Positions 35,907-44,826 of a stretch of 64,000 nt of DNA are shown here, in pieces. Under the pieces are notes generated by a model, which saw only the letters and a program-made list of their open reading frames with translations, was not told where the DNA came from and did no database searches. How positions within the stretch are numbered: position 1 is the stretch's first letter; each line of letters opens with the position of its first letter. Both the position numbers and the translations under genes were made by a program. The stretch spans positions 248,001-312,000 of the forward strand of contig NZ_SMCP01000002.1 of the NCBI RefSeq assembly GCF_004342725.1. The letters run 5' to 3'. The stretch comes from Testudinibacter aquarius. Lineage in GTDB: Bacteria > Pseudomonadota > Gammaproteobacteria > Enterobacterales > Pasteurellaceae.

Positions 35907-36770
35907 ATGCAGCAGTATTTTGGACAGATTCTCATTTTTATTGTCACCCTAATCGGTGCATCGGGGTGGTTTTTATCTAAAAATGCGATTGCAGAAATGC
36001 CTTCCGTCGGCTTTATGGGACTGCGTTTTTTATTGGCCGCATTAATTTTTTTGCCTTTCGGCTACCGATCGTTATGTCATCTGACTAAAACACAAATTCT
36101 GAATGCAAGTGCGGTCGGGATAGCATTAGCCCTCAATCTATTTCTATGGGTTCAAGGCATAACCTACAGTGATGACTTAGGGGAGGGCGCTTTTCTGGTC
36201 AGTTTGTCAATGTTGATTGCCCCGTTAATCTCTTGGTTGATTTTCAAGTACCGCCCTTTGCCGGTATTCTGGCTTTCGATGCCGATTGCCCTAGTTGGTT
36301 TGTACTTACTTGCCATTGGACGCTATGGCGAACTGCGTTTTTCAAGCGGCAGCATCCTGTTTTTGCTCAGCTCCTTGTCCGCAGCGCTCTATTTTGTGCT
36401 GAACCACCAGTATGCCAAAAATATTCCTTCAGTAGCGCTAATAGTGATTCAATTCAGTATGGTAGGTATTTTATGCGGTGGCTATTCACTCACTTTTGAA
36501 GTTTGGCAGACCAATATTTCAAGCCAAACCTGGTTGTGGTTTCTTGCCAGTATACTGATTGCCAGCAACTTGCGTTATTTTGTGCAAACGCTCGGGCAGA
36601 AGCACTGCAATATTACCACCGCCGCAATTATTATGGTGCTGGAGCCGGTTTGGACGTTAATCTTAAGCGTTTGGATAATGAACGAGCCGATAACGATGCT
36701 GAAGTTACTCGGCTGTCTATTGATTCTGTGTGCTTTGCTAAGCTATCGTTTGAATATTGTCAGAAAATAA
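35907..36770 (+). CDS. EamA/DMT-family transporter
   Basis: A 287-residue membrane protein with ten hydrophobic helices in two EamA repeats. QILIFIVTLIGASGWFLSKNAI and VALALNLFLWVQG lie in the first repeat, AAIIMVLEPVWTLILSVWIMNEP in the second. DMT exporters move metabolites such as amino acids or sugars; the substrate here is unknown. The start at ATG 35907 is the first after the uxuA terminator, without a clear Shine-Dalgarno. It sits between the two hexuronate operons but is probably separate from them. Confidence 0.82.
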   Translation: MQQYFGQILIFIVTLIGASGWFLSKNAIAEMPSVGFMGLRFLLAALIFLPFGYRSLCHLTKTQILNASAVGIALALNLFLWVQGITYSDDLGEGAFLVSLSMLIAPLISWLIFKYRPLPVFWLSMPIALVGLYLLAIGRYGELRFSSGSILFLLSSLSAALYFVLNHQYAKNIPSVALIVIQFSMVGILCGGYSLTFEVWQTNISSQTWLWFLASILIASNLRYFVQTLGQKHCNITTAAIIMVLEPVWTLILSVWIMNEPITMLKLLGCLLILCALLSYRLNIVRK

Positions 36771-36792
36771 TAGGGTCTGTTGATACAATTTC

Positions 36793-36825
36793 TTATCCAT
36801 GTACAGCAATGAGGCACATGGATAA
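36793..36825. terminator. Hairpin between convergent EamA and uxaA genes
   Basis: TTATCCATGT (36793-36802) and ACATGGATAA (36816-36825) form a perfect 10-bp stem with a 13-nt loop in the 81-bp spacer between convergent genes. No long T-run follows on either strand, so termination is likely but not certain. Confidence 0.55.
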
Positions 36826-36851
36826 CCTTATCAAATTCCCAGATTCGCTAG

Positions 36852-38339
36852 CTATAAAGTCACACCACTTTTGAAAATCGCCAGTTCGCGGAAATCATTA
36901 ATCTCATTTTTTGTCGGTTGTCCGTTTACGGTATTGACCAGCAGATCAATGAAATTTTGCAACATTTGCGTCATGGATACCTCCTCCAATAATTGCCCTG
37001 CGTTAAAATCTATCCAGTGTTTTTTACGTTGCGCCAATTCGCTGTTGGTGGCGATTTTCAGTGTCGGCACAAAGCCACCGTAGGGCGTTCCGCGTCCGGT
37101 GGTAAACAACACGATATGGCAACCTGCTGCTGCTAATGCACTGGTTGCTACGGCATCATTGCCGGGCGCGCTCAGTAGGTTCAAACCGGAGATTTTTAAA
37201 CGCTCACCATATTTCAGCACATCAACCACTTGGCTATGTCCGGCTTTTTGGGTGCAACCAAGGGACTTATCTTCCAATGTGGTGATGCCGCCCTCTTTGT
37301 TGCCCGGCGACGGATTTTCATAAATCGGTTGCTGATGCCGGATAAAATACTGTTTGAAATCATTGACCATCGCCACAGTTTTAGTAAAAGTCTGCTCATC
37401 TCGACAGTGGCTCATTAGAATGCGTTCTGCGCCAAACATTTCCGGTACTTCGGTCAACACCGTCGTGCCGCCGTGCGAGGTCAGATAATCCGAGAACAGT
37501 CCAAGCATCGGGTTGGCGGTAATGCCGGAAAAACCGTCGGAACCACCGCATTCCAGCCCAAACTTCACTTCACTCAACTTGCCCACTTGCCGTTTGTCTA
37601 GCACCATTTGCTGATACAATTGTTCGAGCAAGGCGACGCCGGCTTCAACTTCATCCCCCACTTTCTGTGATACCATAAATTTCACCCGCTGCGGATCATA
37701 ATTACCCAGCGTTTGTTGAAATACATCGACTTGGTTATTTTCGCAGCCCAAACCAATCACCAAAACGCCGCCGGCATTCGGGTGCTTAACCATATCCTGC
37801 AAAATAATTTTGGTGTTTTCATGATCATCGCCCAATTGCGAACAACCGTAGCTATGATTGAAAGTATACACGCCGTCAATCGCCAATTCCGGGTGGTTTT
37901 GTAAAAATTGCTTTTGGATTTGACGCGCAATGCCGACCACACAGCCGACTGTCGGCACGATCCACAATTCGTTACGAATGCCGACTTCGCCATTTGTACG
38001 CCGATACAGTTGCACCTCTTTGTCTGCTATTTGTCTGTCAAGTGCGGTTGCCACCGGCTGATACTGATAGTCGTTGATGTCGCTTAAATTGGTTTTGGTA
38101 TTATGCACATGCACATGCTCACCAAGCTCTATCGGTTGTGTGGCATGCCCAATCGGATAACCGTATTTGATCACCAAGTCGCCATTGGCAATCGGTTGCA
38201 GTGCTATTTTATGTCCTCGCGCAACCGCACTTTTAACCTTGAACACAGCGCCGTCCAAGTTAACCGTTTGCCTGGGAGATAAATCCTGCAAGGCGACCGC
38301 AACATTGTCCTGCGGATTAATTTTAATCAGTTGTTTCAT
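36852..38339 (-). CDS. uxaA: Altronate dehydratase
   Basis: A 495-residue enzyme that dehydrates D-altronate to 2-keto-3-deoxygluconate. It has the N-terminal SAF domain (LIKINPQDNVAVALQDL onward, about residues 1-90) and the main UxaA domain with FNHSYGCSQLGDDHENTK and KFGLECGGSDGFSGITANP. The length equals E. coli UxaA (495). It follows uxaB by 4 nt and is the last gene of the lgoD-dctPQM-uxaBA operon. Its product is phosphorylated by KdgK encoded at 24.6 kb. Confidence 0.95.
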   Translation of the reverse strand: MKQLIKINPQDNVAVALQDLSPRQTVNLDGAVFKVKSAVARGHKIALQPIANGDLVIKYGYPIGHATQPIELGEHVHVHNTKTNLSDINDYQYQPVATALDRQIADKEVQLYRRTNGEVGIRNELWIVPTVGCVVGIARQIQKQFLQNHPELAIDGVYTFNHSYGCSQLGDDHENTKIILQDMVKHPNAGGVLVIGLGCENNQVDVFQQTLGNYDPQRVKFMVSQKVGDEVEAGVALLEQLYQQMVLDKRQVGKLSEVKFGLECGGSDGFSGITANPMLGLFSDYLTSHGGTTVLTEVPEMFGAERILMSHCRDEQTFTKTVAMVNDFKQYFIRHQQPIYENPSPGNKEGGITTLEDKSLGCTQKAGHSQVVDVLKYGERLKISGLNLLSAPGNDAVATSALAAAGCHIVLFTTGRGTPYGGFVPTLKIATNSELAQRKKHWIDFNAGQLLEEVSMTQMLQNFIDLLVNTVNGQPTKNEINDFRELAIFKSGVTL

Positions 38340-38343
38340 CAGC

Positions 38344-39801
38344 TTACTCCTTACAGTAAATTCTTAAGGAAGTTCTGATACCGTGATCCAAAATCGATTG
38401 TAATTGTTCCGTGACCGCCATGGTTAAACCGGGTTCCGCAGTTAAATCCACTTGCCAATGCGCTTGTTGCGCCAGAACATTACTAACTAACTGGGATAAA
38501 GTCATTTCCTGTGTTTCAACCTTCCGCCACCACAAAGCATAGTGATCCAACCAGAATTGGTCATCATTTAACGGGATCGCTTCACCATTGCGCTTACCAT
38601 GATAAAAAGCGATTAATGCCGCTAAGGCAAACGTTAAGCGCTCCGGTAAACGATGGAATTTTTGGTGATAAGCCAATAACTGCGGCAAAATGCGAGTGAC
38701 ATATTTAGTCATACTGTTCAAGGAAATCGAAAGTAACTGATGTTTGATAAACGGGTTGCGGAAACGGTTGATCACCGCATCGGCAAACACTTTTAATTCA
38801 TCTTGCGGCAAGGATAAAACCGGGATAATCTCTTTTGTAATCGCCTGTTCGACAAATTCACGCAGTTGTGGATCATCCATTGCTTCACCGACATAATCCA
38901 TGCCCGCCAGATACGCCACCGGCACAAGTGCGGTATGCGCCCCATTCAAAATCGCCACTTTGCGTTCTTTATACGGTTTAATGTCGTCCACGACCAAAAT
39001 ATTCATCTCAACTTGATCTAAATTCAGCAGCTGTTTAACCGATTCCGGTCCTTGGATCACGAACAAGTAAAAATACTCGGCGGTATCCCAAAAGCTATCT
39101 TGATAGCCGAACTCCTGCTCAAGTGCTGTCACTTCACCACGCGGATAACCGGTGACAATCCGGTCAACCAGCGTTGAACAGAAGGTATTGTGTTGCTCAA
39201 TCCATTGCGCAAAGTGCGGTGGCAACTGCCATTGCGCCGCATATTTCAGCACCAGCTCCTTCAATTTTTCGCCGTTATAATCAATCAGCTCACACGGCAA
39301 GAGCATCCACCCCTTATCCGGATCGCCATTGAAATGGGTGAAACGTTCATACATTAAACGGGTCAATTTGGCCGGATAGCTACTCGGTGGTGCGTCACTG
39401 AATTGATCCTGTTGGTTATAACTAATTCCCGCTTCAGTGGTGTTGGAAAACACGAGCTGAATATTTTCATCACGGGCAAGTGCCAAATAATCGGCGAAAT
39501 CTCGGTACACATTAATTTCATTATTGACCGAACGAATAACCCGCGCTTCTTTCACCGCCTCCCCCAGCTCGTTCAAGCCACGGATAATCGTGGTATAGAG
39601 CCCGTCTTGGCTGTTCAAAGACGGCGGGAAATCGCTGTCAATCGGACGGACAACGGTAATTCCCGCATTTAATCCGGTTTTCTCATTCAGAATATCAATC
39701 TGCCAGTCGATAAACGCCCGCAAAAAGTTGCCTTCGCCAAATTGAATAATTTTGGTCGGATATTGGGAGCCAGGGAAGTTTGTCCTATTTAATTTTTTCA
39801 T
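38344..39801 (-). CDS. uxaB: Tagaturonate reductase (altronate oxidoreductase)
   Basis: A 485-residue polyol-dehydrogenase-family enzyme reducing D-tagaturonate to D-altronate with NADH. The nucleotide-binding start [20 protein letters not shown], the [12 protein letters not shown] motif and [20 protein letters not shown] are typical of UxaB, as is the length (483 in E. coli). In this operon it connects the lgoD-like dehydrogenase, which could produce tagaturonate, to uxaA. It lies 24 nt behind the TRAP large permease. Confidence 0.95.
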   Translation of the reverse strand: MKKLNRTNFPGSQYPTKIIQFGEGNFLRAFIDWQIDILNEKTGLNAGITVVRPIDSDFPPSLNSQDGLYTTIIRGLNELGEAVKEARVIRSVNNEINVYRDFADYLALARDENIQLVFSNTTEAGISYNQQDQFSDAPPSSYPAKLTRLMYERFTHFNGDPDKGWMLLPCELIDYNGEKLKELVLKYAAQWQLPPHFAQWIEQHNTFCSTLVDRIVTGYPRGEVTALEQEFGYQDSFWDTAEYFYLFVIQGPESVKQLLNLDQVEMNILVVDDIKPYKERKVAILNGAHTALVPVAYLAGMDYVGEAMDDPQLREFVEQAITKEIIPVLSLPQDELKVFADAVINRFRNPFIKHQLLSISLNSMTKYVTRILPQLLAYHQKFHRLPERLTFALAALIAFYHGKRNGEAIPLNDDQFWLDHYALWWRKVETQEMTLSQLVSNVLAQQAHWQVDLTAEPGLTMAVTEQLQSILDHGIRTSLRIYCKE

Positions 39802-39825
39802 TTTATATCCTTACAAGAAAATATA

Positions 39826-41112
39826 TTAAGCACCATAAACAAGATTAGGTAATGTTGTGGTAATGGCGGGAATATAAGTGAGCAACAATAATTCCACGAC
39901 TAATAACGCCCAAAATGGAAGAACATCTTTGATAAATTTTTCAATCGGTACTTCTGTAATTGAACAAGTAGTAAACATCACCGTACCTAATGGCGGCGTA
40001 ATCGTTCCAATTGCACCGTTGAAAATAAAGACAATACCGAAATGAATCGGATCCACGCCGTATGAATGCGCAATCGGCGCAAGCAGGGGGGCGAGGACAA
40101 TCATAATCGCGTTGCCTTCCAAAAACATGCCAAGGATCAATAAGGTGACATTAACAATCATTAAAAATGCTAATGGGCTATCGACGATTTGAGTAATCCA
40201 AGACGCTAAAGATTGAGGAACTCGTTCCCATGTCAAGAATTTTGAAAAACCGACGGCAACGCAGATAATTAACAGTACATTCGCCGCACCGAGCGCTGAT
40301 TCTCTGGTCGCTAACCATAATTGCCGAAAGTCCATTTTTCTATATACAAACATTCCTAAGCCCAAAGCATAAATAACCGCTATTGCCCCAGCCTCTGTCG
40401 GAGTAAACACTCCCATGCGAATTCCACCGATAATAATGATCGGCAACATCAGTGCCAAAACGGCATCTTTAGCTGAAAAAATAATTTCTTTGCATGACGC
40501 TCTTTTTTCTCTGATAGGTAGATATCCACGTTTTTTAGAAATAACCGAAACCAAAATCATCATCAAAACGCACAATAGAAACCCCGGCACAACACCTGCC
40601 AAAAATAAACGGCCAATAGATACGTTATTGACATAACCATAAATAATCATCGCTATACCCGGAGGGATAATCGGCGTGATTAACGAGCCGGCAGCCGTTA
40701 CGGCAGATGAAAATGAAGCGCTGTATCCTCTGGCGACCATTTGCGGAACAAGCAGTTTGGAATTCATCGCCGCATCGGCAATATTCGAACCGGATAATCC
40801 GCCCATCAGCGTACTTAACGCCACATTAACTTGCGCCAAGCCACCGTTTAAATGTCCGGTTAACACTTCACAAAATTTCAACAGCCGTTCACTGATCCCC
40901 GAATGGTTCATAAATACGCCTGCCATAATAAAAAATGGGATAGCCAATAGCGTAACCGATTCCAATCCGCCGGCTAATCGTTGCACCAGCATAATCATGG
41001 GTAAATCACTCATCAAAAAATAACTTAATGTTGAGAAAAATATACAAAATGCGACTGGAATTCCTAAAGAAAACAAGGCTAATAAAATAATAATCGGAAT
41101 GAATACACTCAT
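39826..41112 (-). CDS. TRAP transporter large permease (DctM), second system
   Basis: A 428-residue, intact DctM-family subunit with about 12 helices. It contains GGLAQVNVALSTLMGGLSGSNIADAAMNSKLLVPQM and PIIPPGIAMIIYGY, both family features, and a typical C-terminal GTITPPLGTVMFTTCSI. Its start overlaps the stop of dctQ by 4 nt (ATGA), so the two are translationally coupled. The substrate is probably an L-galactonate- or galacturonate-like acid, judged by the neighbouring enzymes. Confidence 0.92.
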   Translation of the reverse strand: MSVFIPIIILLALFSLGIPVAFCIFFSTLSYFLMSDLPMIMLVQRLAGGLESVTLLAIPFFIMAGVFMNHSGISERLLKFCEVLTGHLNGGLAQVNVALSTLMGGLSGSNIADAAMNSKLLVPQMVARGYSASFSSAVTAAGSLITPIIPPGIAMIIYGYVNNVSIGRLFLAGVVPGFLLCVLMMILVSVISKKRGYLPIREKRASCKEIIFSAKDAVLALMLPIIIIGGIRMGVFTPTEAGAIAVIYALGLGMFVYRKMDFRQLWLATRESALGAANVLLIICVAVGFSKFLTWERVPQSLASWITQIVDSPLAFLMIVNVTLLILGMFLEGNAIMIVLAPLLAPIAHSYGVDPIHFGIVFIFNGAIGTITPPLGTVMFTTCSITEVPIEKFIKDVLPFWALLVVELLLLTYIPAITTTLPNLVYGA

Positions 41113-41609
41113 GACTGACTTCCTCTATTTATTTTAAAGAAATAAACTATTTTTCTAACTTCATAAAAAAGCATAAACGAAGCACTGATCGGAATTGCAG
41201 CATAAATATAGGCATATGATAATTGTAGTGACGGTGTAAATCTAAATTGCGCCATAGGCAATAGTTTAAATCCCAGATAAGCCATAAAAACCAAGCAAAA
41301 TATCATTACTAAAGGTTGGAATATACCATCGATAATATTCGCTAATCTGGCTGGGATTTTAGTCAACAGGTAATCTATTCTGATGAGTTCGTTATTTTTG
41401 GCAAGTGCGCTGGATGCCAAAAAAGTAAACCAAATAAAGAATACGATACAGACTTCTTCCACCCAAGCGCTCGGTGAATTTAAAACATAGCGGGTAACAA
41501 CGCCATAAGCAGACAAAATAACGATAATAGCAAGAAAGACAGAGGCTAAAATCTCGTCGATTGAACTTATTTTTAGCCACAATGAGGTCTCTTTTTTATG
41601 CGTATTCAT
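41109..41609 (-). CDS. TRAP transporter small permease (DctQ), second system
   Basis: A 166-residue four-helix membrane protein with the DctQ-type segment TRYVLNSPSAWVEEVCIVFFIWFTFLASS. It is encoded between the binding protein and the large permease, the usual TRAP order P-Q-M. A hairpin lies in the 51-nt gap before it. Confidence 0.9.
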   Translation of the reverse strand: MNTHKKETSLWLKISSIDEILASVFLAIIVILSAYGVVTRYVLNSPSAWVEEVCIVFFIWFTFLASSALAKNNELIRIDYLLTKIPARLANIIDGIFQPLVMIFCLVFMAYLGFKLLPMAQFRFTPSLQLSYAYIYAAIPISASFMLFYEVRKIVYFFKINRGSQS

Positions 41610-41631
41610 GCTTTATTCCTCTAAAATTTGA

Positions 41632-41655
41632 AAGGGAGCGATAAATACTCCCCTT
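41632..41655. terminator. Intercistronic hairpin after the second dctP
   Basis: AAGGGAG (41632-41638) and CTCCCCTT (41648-41655) pair with one bulged base around a 9-nt loop, 6 nt after the dctP stop codon on the minus strand. It parallels the hairpin after the first dctP at 28406-28435. Confidence 0.6.
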
Positions 41656-41660
41656 GATAA

Positions 41661-42650
41661 TTACAATTCGGAAAGTCGTTTCTGAATATCTACATATAAA
41701 TTCGGTGTCCATTCAGGGAAATCTTTTTGTATCTGCTCTTTTACCATCGCCTCAAACAGTTCTAGATCCACTTCATTTACGCTAACACCGGCATCTTTCA
41801 AATTGTTCAGCGCTTCAGCTTCATTTTGTTCGATAAGCGCAGCGCCATACTTCACCATATCCACGCCTGTTTGTTTGATGATATTTTGCTGCTCAGGCGT
41901 TAAACGTTGCCAAAATGCATTACCGGCAACAAAAGGCGACATATGTTTTGTGTGAGCCGTCAAGTTTAAATTCTTGGCAACTTCGTAAAATTTACCGCCA
42001 AACAGCACGACTGTCGGATTTTCAAGCCCATCAATGATACCTTCTGATAATCCTGGGTAAACATCGGCCAAAGACATCGGTGTAGGCACCCCACCCATTG
42101 CTTTAATCGTTGCAACAAATAAGCGGGAATGCTGAACGCGAACTTTCATTCCTTTCAGATCATCTGGCTTGATAACCGCTTTTTTAGTCAATAAGTACCG
42201 GGTGCCGTAAATAACATCTGGAATGACAATATGAACGCCTTTCTGATCAAGTTGTGCGGATAAGTTGTTAAACCACTCCGAATGTAATAACTTTGATTTC
42301 TTCTCAAATGATTGGCTTAAATAAGGTGCATTGATAATACCCAGATCCGGTACAATATCCATCAATGCGCCGTAATCACTAATAGTAATAATATTGGCGC
42401 CAAATTTAGCTTGTTCCATAACCTCTGTTTCACTACCTAATTGGCTGGACGGAAATAATTTAAAAATAATATCGCCATTCGATTTTTCCTTAACTTGCTC
42501 CGCCCAATAATGCATCGCTTTATCTATCGGCTCTCCCGGCTGATTACCGTAAGCAACCATTATTTCTGTCGCAGACTGGGCGGCAAAGCTAACACTTAAA
42601 CCGATAAGGCTTAATACAGAAACCGTTTTTAATTTTTTAAAAATAGACAT
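41661..42650 (-). CDS. TRAP transporter solute-binding protein (DctP), second system
   Basis: A 329-residue periplasmic binding protein with a signal peptide (VSVLSLIGLSVSFAAQS before ATEIMVAYGNQPGEP). SQLGSETEVMEQAKFGANI and LKGMKVRVQHSRLFVATIKAMGGVPTPMSLADVYP carry the DctP-family binding features. I start at ATG 42650, which has GAGGA 5 nt upstream; an in-frame GTG at 42662 coincides with that site. It is the second gene of the operon headed by the lgoD-like dehydrogenase. Confidence 0.9.
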   Translation of the reverse strand: MSIFKKLKTVSVLSLIGLSVSFAAQSATEIMVAYGNQPGEPIDKAMHYWAEQVKEKSNGDIIFKLFPSSQLGSETEVMEQAKFGANIITISDYGALMDIVPDLGIINAPYLSQSFEKKSKLLHSEWFNNLSAQLDQKGVHIVIPDVIYGTRYLLTKKAVIKPDDLKGMKVRVQHSRLFVATIKAMGGVPTPMSLADVYPGLSEGIIDGLENPTVVLFGGKFYEVAKNLNLTAHTKHMSPFVAGNAFWQRLTPEQQNIIKQTGVDMVKYGAALIEQNEAEALNNLKDAGVSVNEVDLELFEAMVKEQIQKDFPEWTPNLYVDIQKRLSEL

Positions 42651-42697
42651 AAGAATCCTCACTTTGTGATTAGGTATATAGGGTAAATACGACTTTA

Positions 42698-43702
42698 TTA
42701 GTAGAGAATAACGCCTTTTACTAAATTTTTATTTTTAACAATTTTTTCCTCATAAATATCCGCAAGATCAGTATAATTAAACGTATCACTCAGCATCATT
42801 GACGAGCAAATTTTCCCTTCCGACATCAATCGTTGAACCTTAATAAAATCCTCCTGAGTTGCATTCCGGCTTCCCATTAATGTTGTCTCTTTTTTGTGGA
42901 AATCAGGATCATGAATAACTAAATCCCCTTTAAATAATCCCACAAAAACAATTCTTCCTCCGTGACAAATAAAATTCACCGCATTGTTCATGGAATGCGG
43001 ATTGCCGGTAGCATCAATAACAATTTCAGGTAAAATATTATCGAAATAATCTTCTATTTTTTCCAATAACGGATCAACAACCGCCACATTCAGTTTTTTC
43101 TGAATATGTCGTCTTCTTTCTTCACTTGTATCAGCCACAACCACTTTAGCCCCGTCAGCCATTGCGATTGCCGCCGCTCCCAATCCGATAGGGCCGGCAC
43201 CGATGACCAACACATTGCTATTTTGATTGACTTGCACCCGACGGACAGCGTGCGCGCTGATTGCAAAGGGCTCTATCAGCGCCGCACTGATATCATCGAC
43301 ATTATCGGCAATAGGAATAACATTGGTTTGCGGAATTGCCAACAGTTCGCTAAAACCGCCATCTTGATGAACACCCATCACAGAAATGTATTCACAACAG
43401 TTAGTTTTGCCATTTTGGCAAGCAATACACTGACCACATGATAAATAAGGAACTAAAGCAACTCGCTCACCAATTTTATACGCTTTGACTTGGCTGCCCA
43501 GCGCAACAATACTGCCGCATACTTCATGCCCCAATACTCTGGGATATTCAAAAAACGGTTGATTTCCCTGGTAAGCATGGATATCCGTACCACAGATTCC
43601 AACCGCCGAAACTTTGATAACCACTTCATTATCCGTTGCGACAGGAGCCGGCTTTTCTTGATATTCCAAACTGAACGGTTCTTTGCAGACTAGTGATTTC
43701 AT
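42698..43702 (-). CDS. Zinc-dependent alcohol dehydrogenase, LgoD-like (probable L-galactonate 5-dehydrogenase)
   Basis: A 334-residue medium-chain dehydrogenase. The catalytic zinc ligands appear in SAVGICGTDIHAYQG and RVLGHEVCG, the structural zinc cysteines in YLSCGQCIACQNGKTNCCEY, and the NAD fold in VLVIGAGPIGLGAAAIAM. E. coli LgoD (YjjN) oxidises L-galactonate to tagaturonate, which is exactly the substrate of UxaB encoded in the same operon; related enzymes act on L-gulonate. The neighbours favour L-galactonate, but this is inference. It is the first gene of the leftward operon and divergent from a GntR-type regulator, matching the E. coli lgoD/lgoR association. Confidence 0.8.
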   Translation of the reverse strand: MKSLVCKEPFSLEYQEKPAPVATDNEVVIKVSAVGICGTDIHAYQGNQPFFEYPRVLGHEVCGSIVALGSQVKAYKIGERVALVPYLSCGQCIACQNGKTNCCEYISVMGVHQDGGFSELLAIPQTNVIPIADNVDDISAALIEPFAISAHAVRRVQVNQNSNVLVIGAGPIGLGAAAIAMADGAKVVVADTSEERRRHIQKKLNVAVVDPLLEKIEDYFDNILPEIVIDATGNPHSMNNAVNFICHGGRIVFVGLFKGDLVIHDPDFHKKETTLMGSRNATQEDFIKVQRLMSEGKICSSMMLSDTFNYTDLADIYEEKIVKNKNLVKGVILY

Positions 43703-43723
43703 AATGAATCCTTATTAATTAAG

Positions 43724-43848
43724 TTAATCGGTAAACATGGATACATTATTTGCTAATTTCTCATCTCTTCTAAACTTGGTTGTTTGATTTGTGATAGATA
43801 ATGTGCTTTTATGTTTTTTTTATGTTTTTTATTCAAATTAATCGGTGG
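43724..43848. promoter_or_regulatory. lgoD-lgoR intergenic region with repeated TTAATCGGT
   Basis: TTAATCGGT occurs twice as a direct repeat, at 43724-43732 and 43838-43846, near the lgoD-like and regulator starts respectively. Two copies of TTTATGTTTTTT lie between. The repeats could be half sites for the divergent GntR-type regulator; no full palindrome was seen. Confidence 0.35.
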
Positions 43849-43861
43849 GGGCGTGTATAAA

Positions 43862-44782
43862 ATGAGCAGAGGGCGTAACCAAAATCTCAGATATGATACG
43901 GTAAATCAAATTCTCGAATTTATCTCCAGCGGGCAATTCCAACAATACCTGCCATCTCAAGTCATGTTGGCGGAACTTTGCAATGTCAGCAGAACAACTA
44001 TTCGTCATGCCTTGCAGTATTTACTCGAGATTAAAATTATTACCGAACAAAACAAGCAATTTTTAATTCTTCGCCAACCGGAAAAAAAAGATATTCTGTC
44101 AAATGTCAGAATTAAATATCCGAGGAAAAATCAGTATCAGTCGATTGACAGCTACTTTAAAAGTGTAATCCAAAGAAAACTACTGAAGCCGGGAGATATA
44201 TTTACCGAATTACAATTATCCAAAGATGCTAGCGTCAATATTTTTACGGTGAGAGAATACTTAATACAATATTCCCGCTTCAACCTTATTGCCAGCCTAT
44301 CGAGAGGGCGATGGCAATTAATTGAAATTAATGAATTTTATGCTGATAAATTGTTCGAGCTGCGAGAGTTGCTTGAAGTTCATGCTCTGGAATGTTTTAT
44401 GGCATTACCAAAAGAAGATAAACGCTGGAATGAAATGAAAATGCTCTTTAACCTTCATCAAGAATTGCGTGACAACGTTGTGAGAGAATATCCCGATTTT
44501 TCCGCTTTGGACAATAAACTTCATTCTTTACTACTTTCCGCAGCAAACAATCCTTTTATTGATGATTTCATTGAATTGATTTCCGTAATATTTCATTTTC
44601 ACTATCAATGGGATAACAGTAATTTATTGCAACGTAATATTTTAGCCGTAGAAGAACATCTCGCGATTATTCAAAATATTTTAAATAATGATAGATCAGA
44701 TGCAACAAAAGAGCTCAAGCAACACTTAAATACCGCTAAAAAAACCCTAAAAAATAGTATAGCTTTAATACATAAAAATTAG
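43862..44782 (+). CDS. GntR-family regulator with FCD domain, LgoR-like
   Basis: A 306-residue regulator. The N-terminal winged HTH reads TVNQILEFISSGQFQQYLPS and continues LAELCNVSRTTIRHALQYL. A second segment at about residues 95-145 (YFKSVIQRKLLKPGDIFTEL, then SVNIFTVREYLIQYSRFNLI) also looks like a degenerate GntR winged helix, and an FCD-like effector domain (LFELRELLEVHALECF onward) follows. It diverges from the lgoD-TRAP-uxaBA operon and is the probable local regulator, like LgoR (YjjM) in E. coli. I start at ATG 43862; a GTG at 43853 is possible. The length is near 304 residues of E. coli LgoR, from memory. Confidence 0.72.
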   Translation: MSRGRNQNLRYDTVNQILEFISSGQFQQYLPSQVMLAELCNVSRTTIRHALQYLLEIKIITEQNKQFLILRQPEKKDILSNVRIKYPRKNQYQSIDSYFKSVIQRKLLKPGDIFTELQLSKDASVNIFTVREYLIQYSRFNLIASLSRGRWQLIEINEFYADKLFELRELLEVHALECFMALPKEDKRWNEMKMLFNLHQELRDNVVREYPDFSALDNKLHSLLLSAANNPFIDDFIELISVIFHFHYQWDNSNLLQRNILAVEEHLAIIQNILNNDRSDATKELKQHLNTAKKTLKNSIALIHKN

Positions 44783-44826
44783 CATTATAACCAAATTGTA
44801 AATATAGTATTTTGCACTCTTAATAT

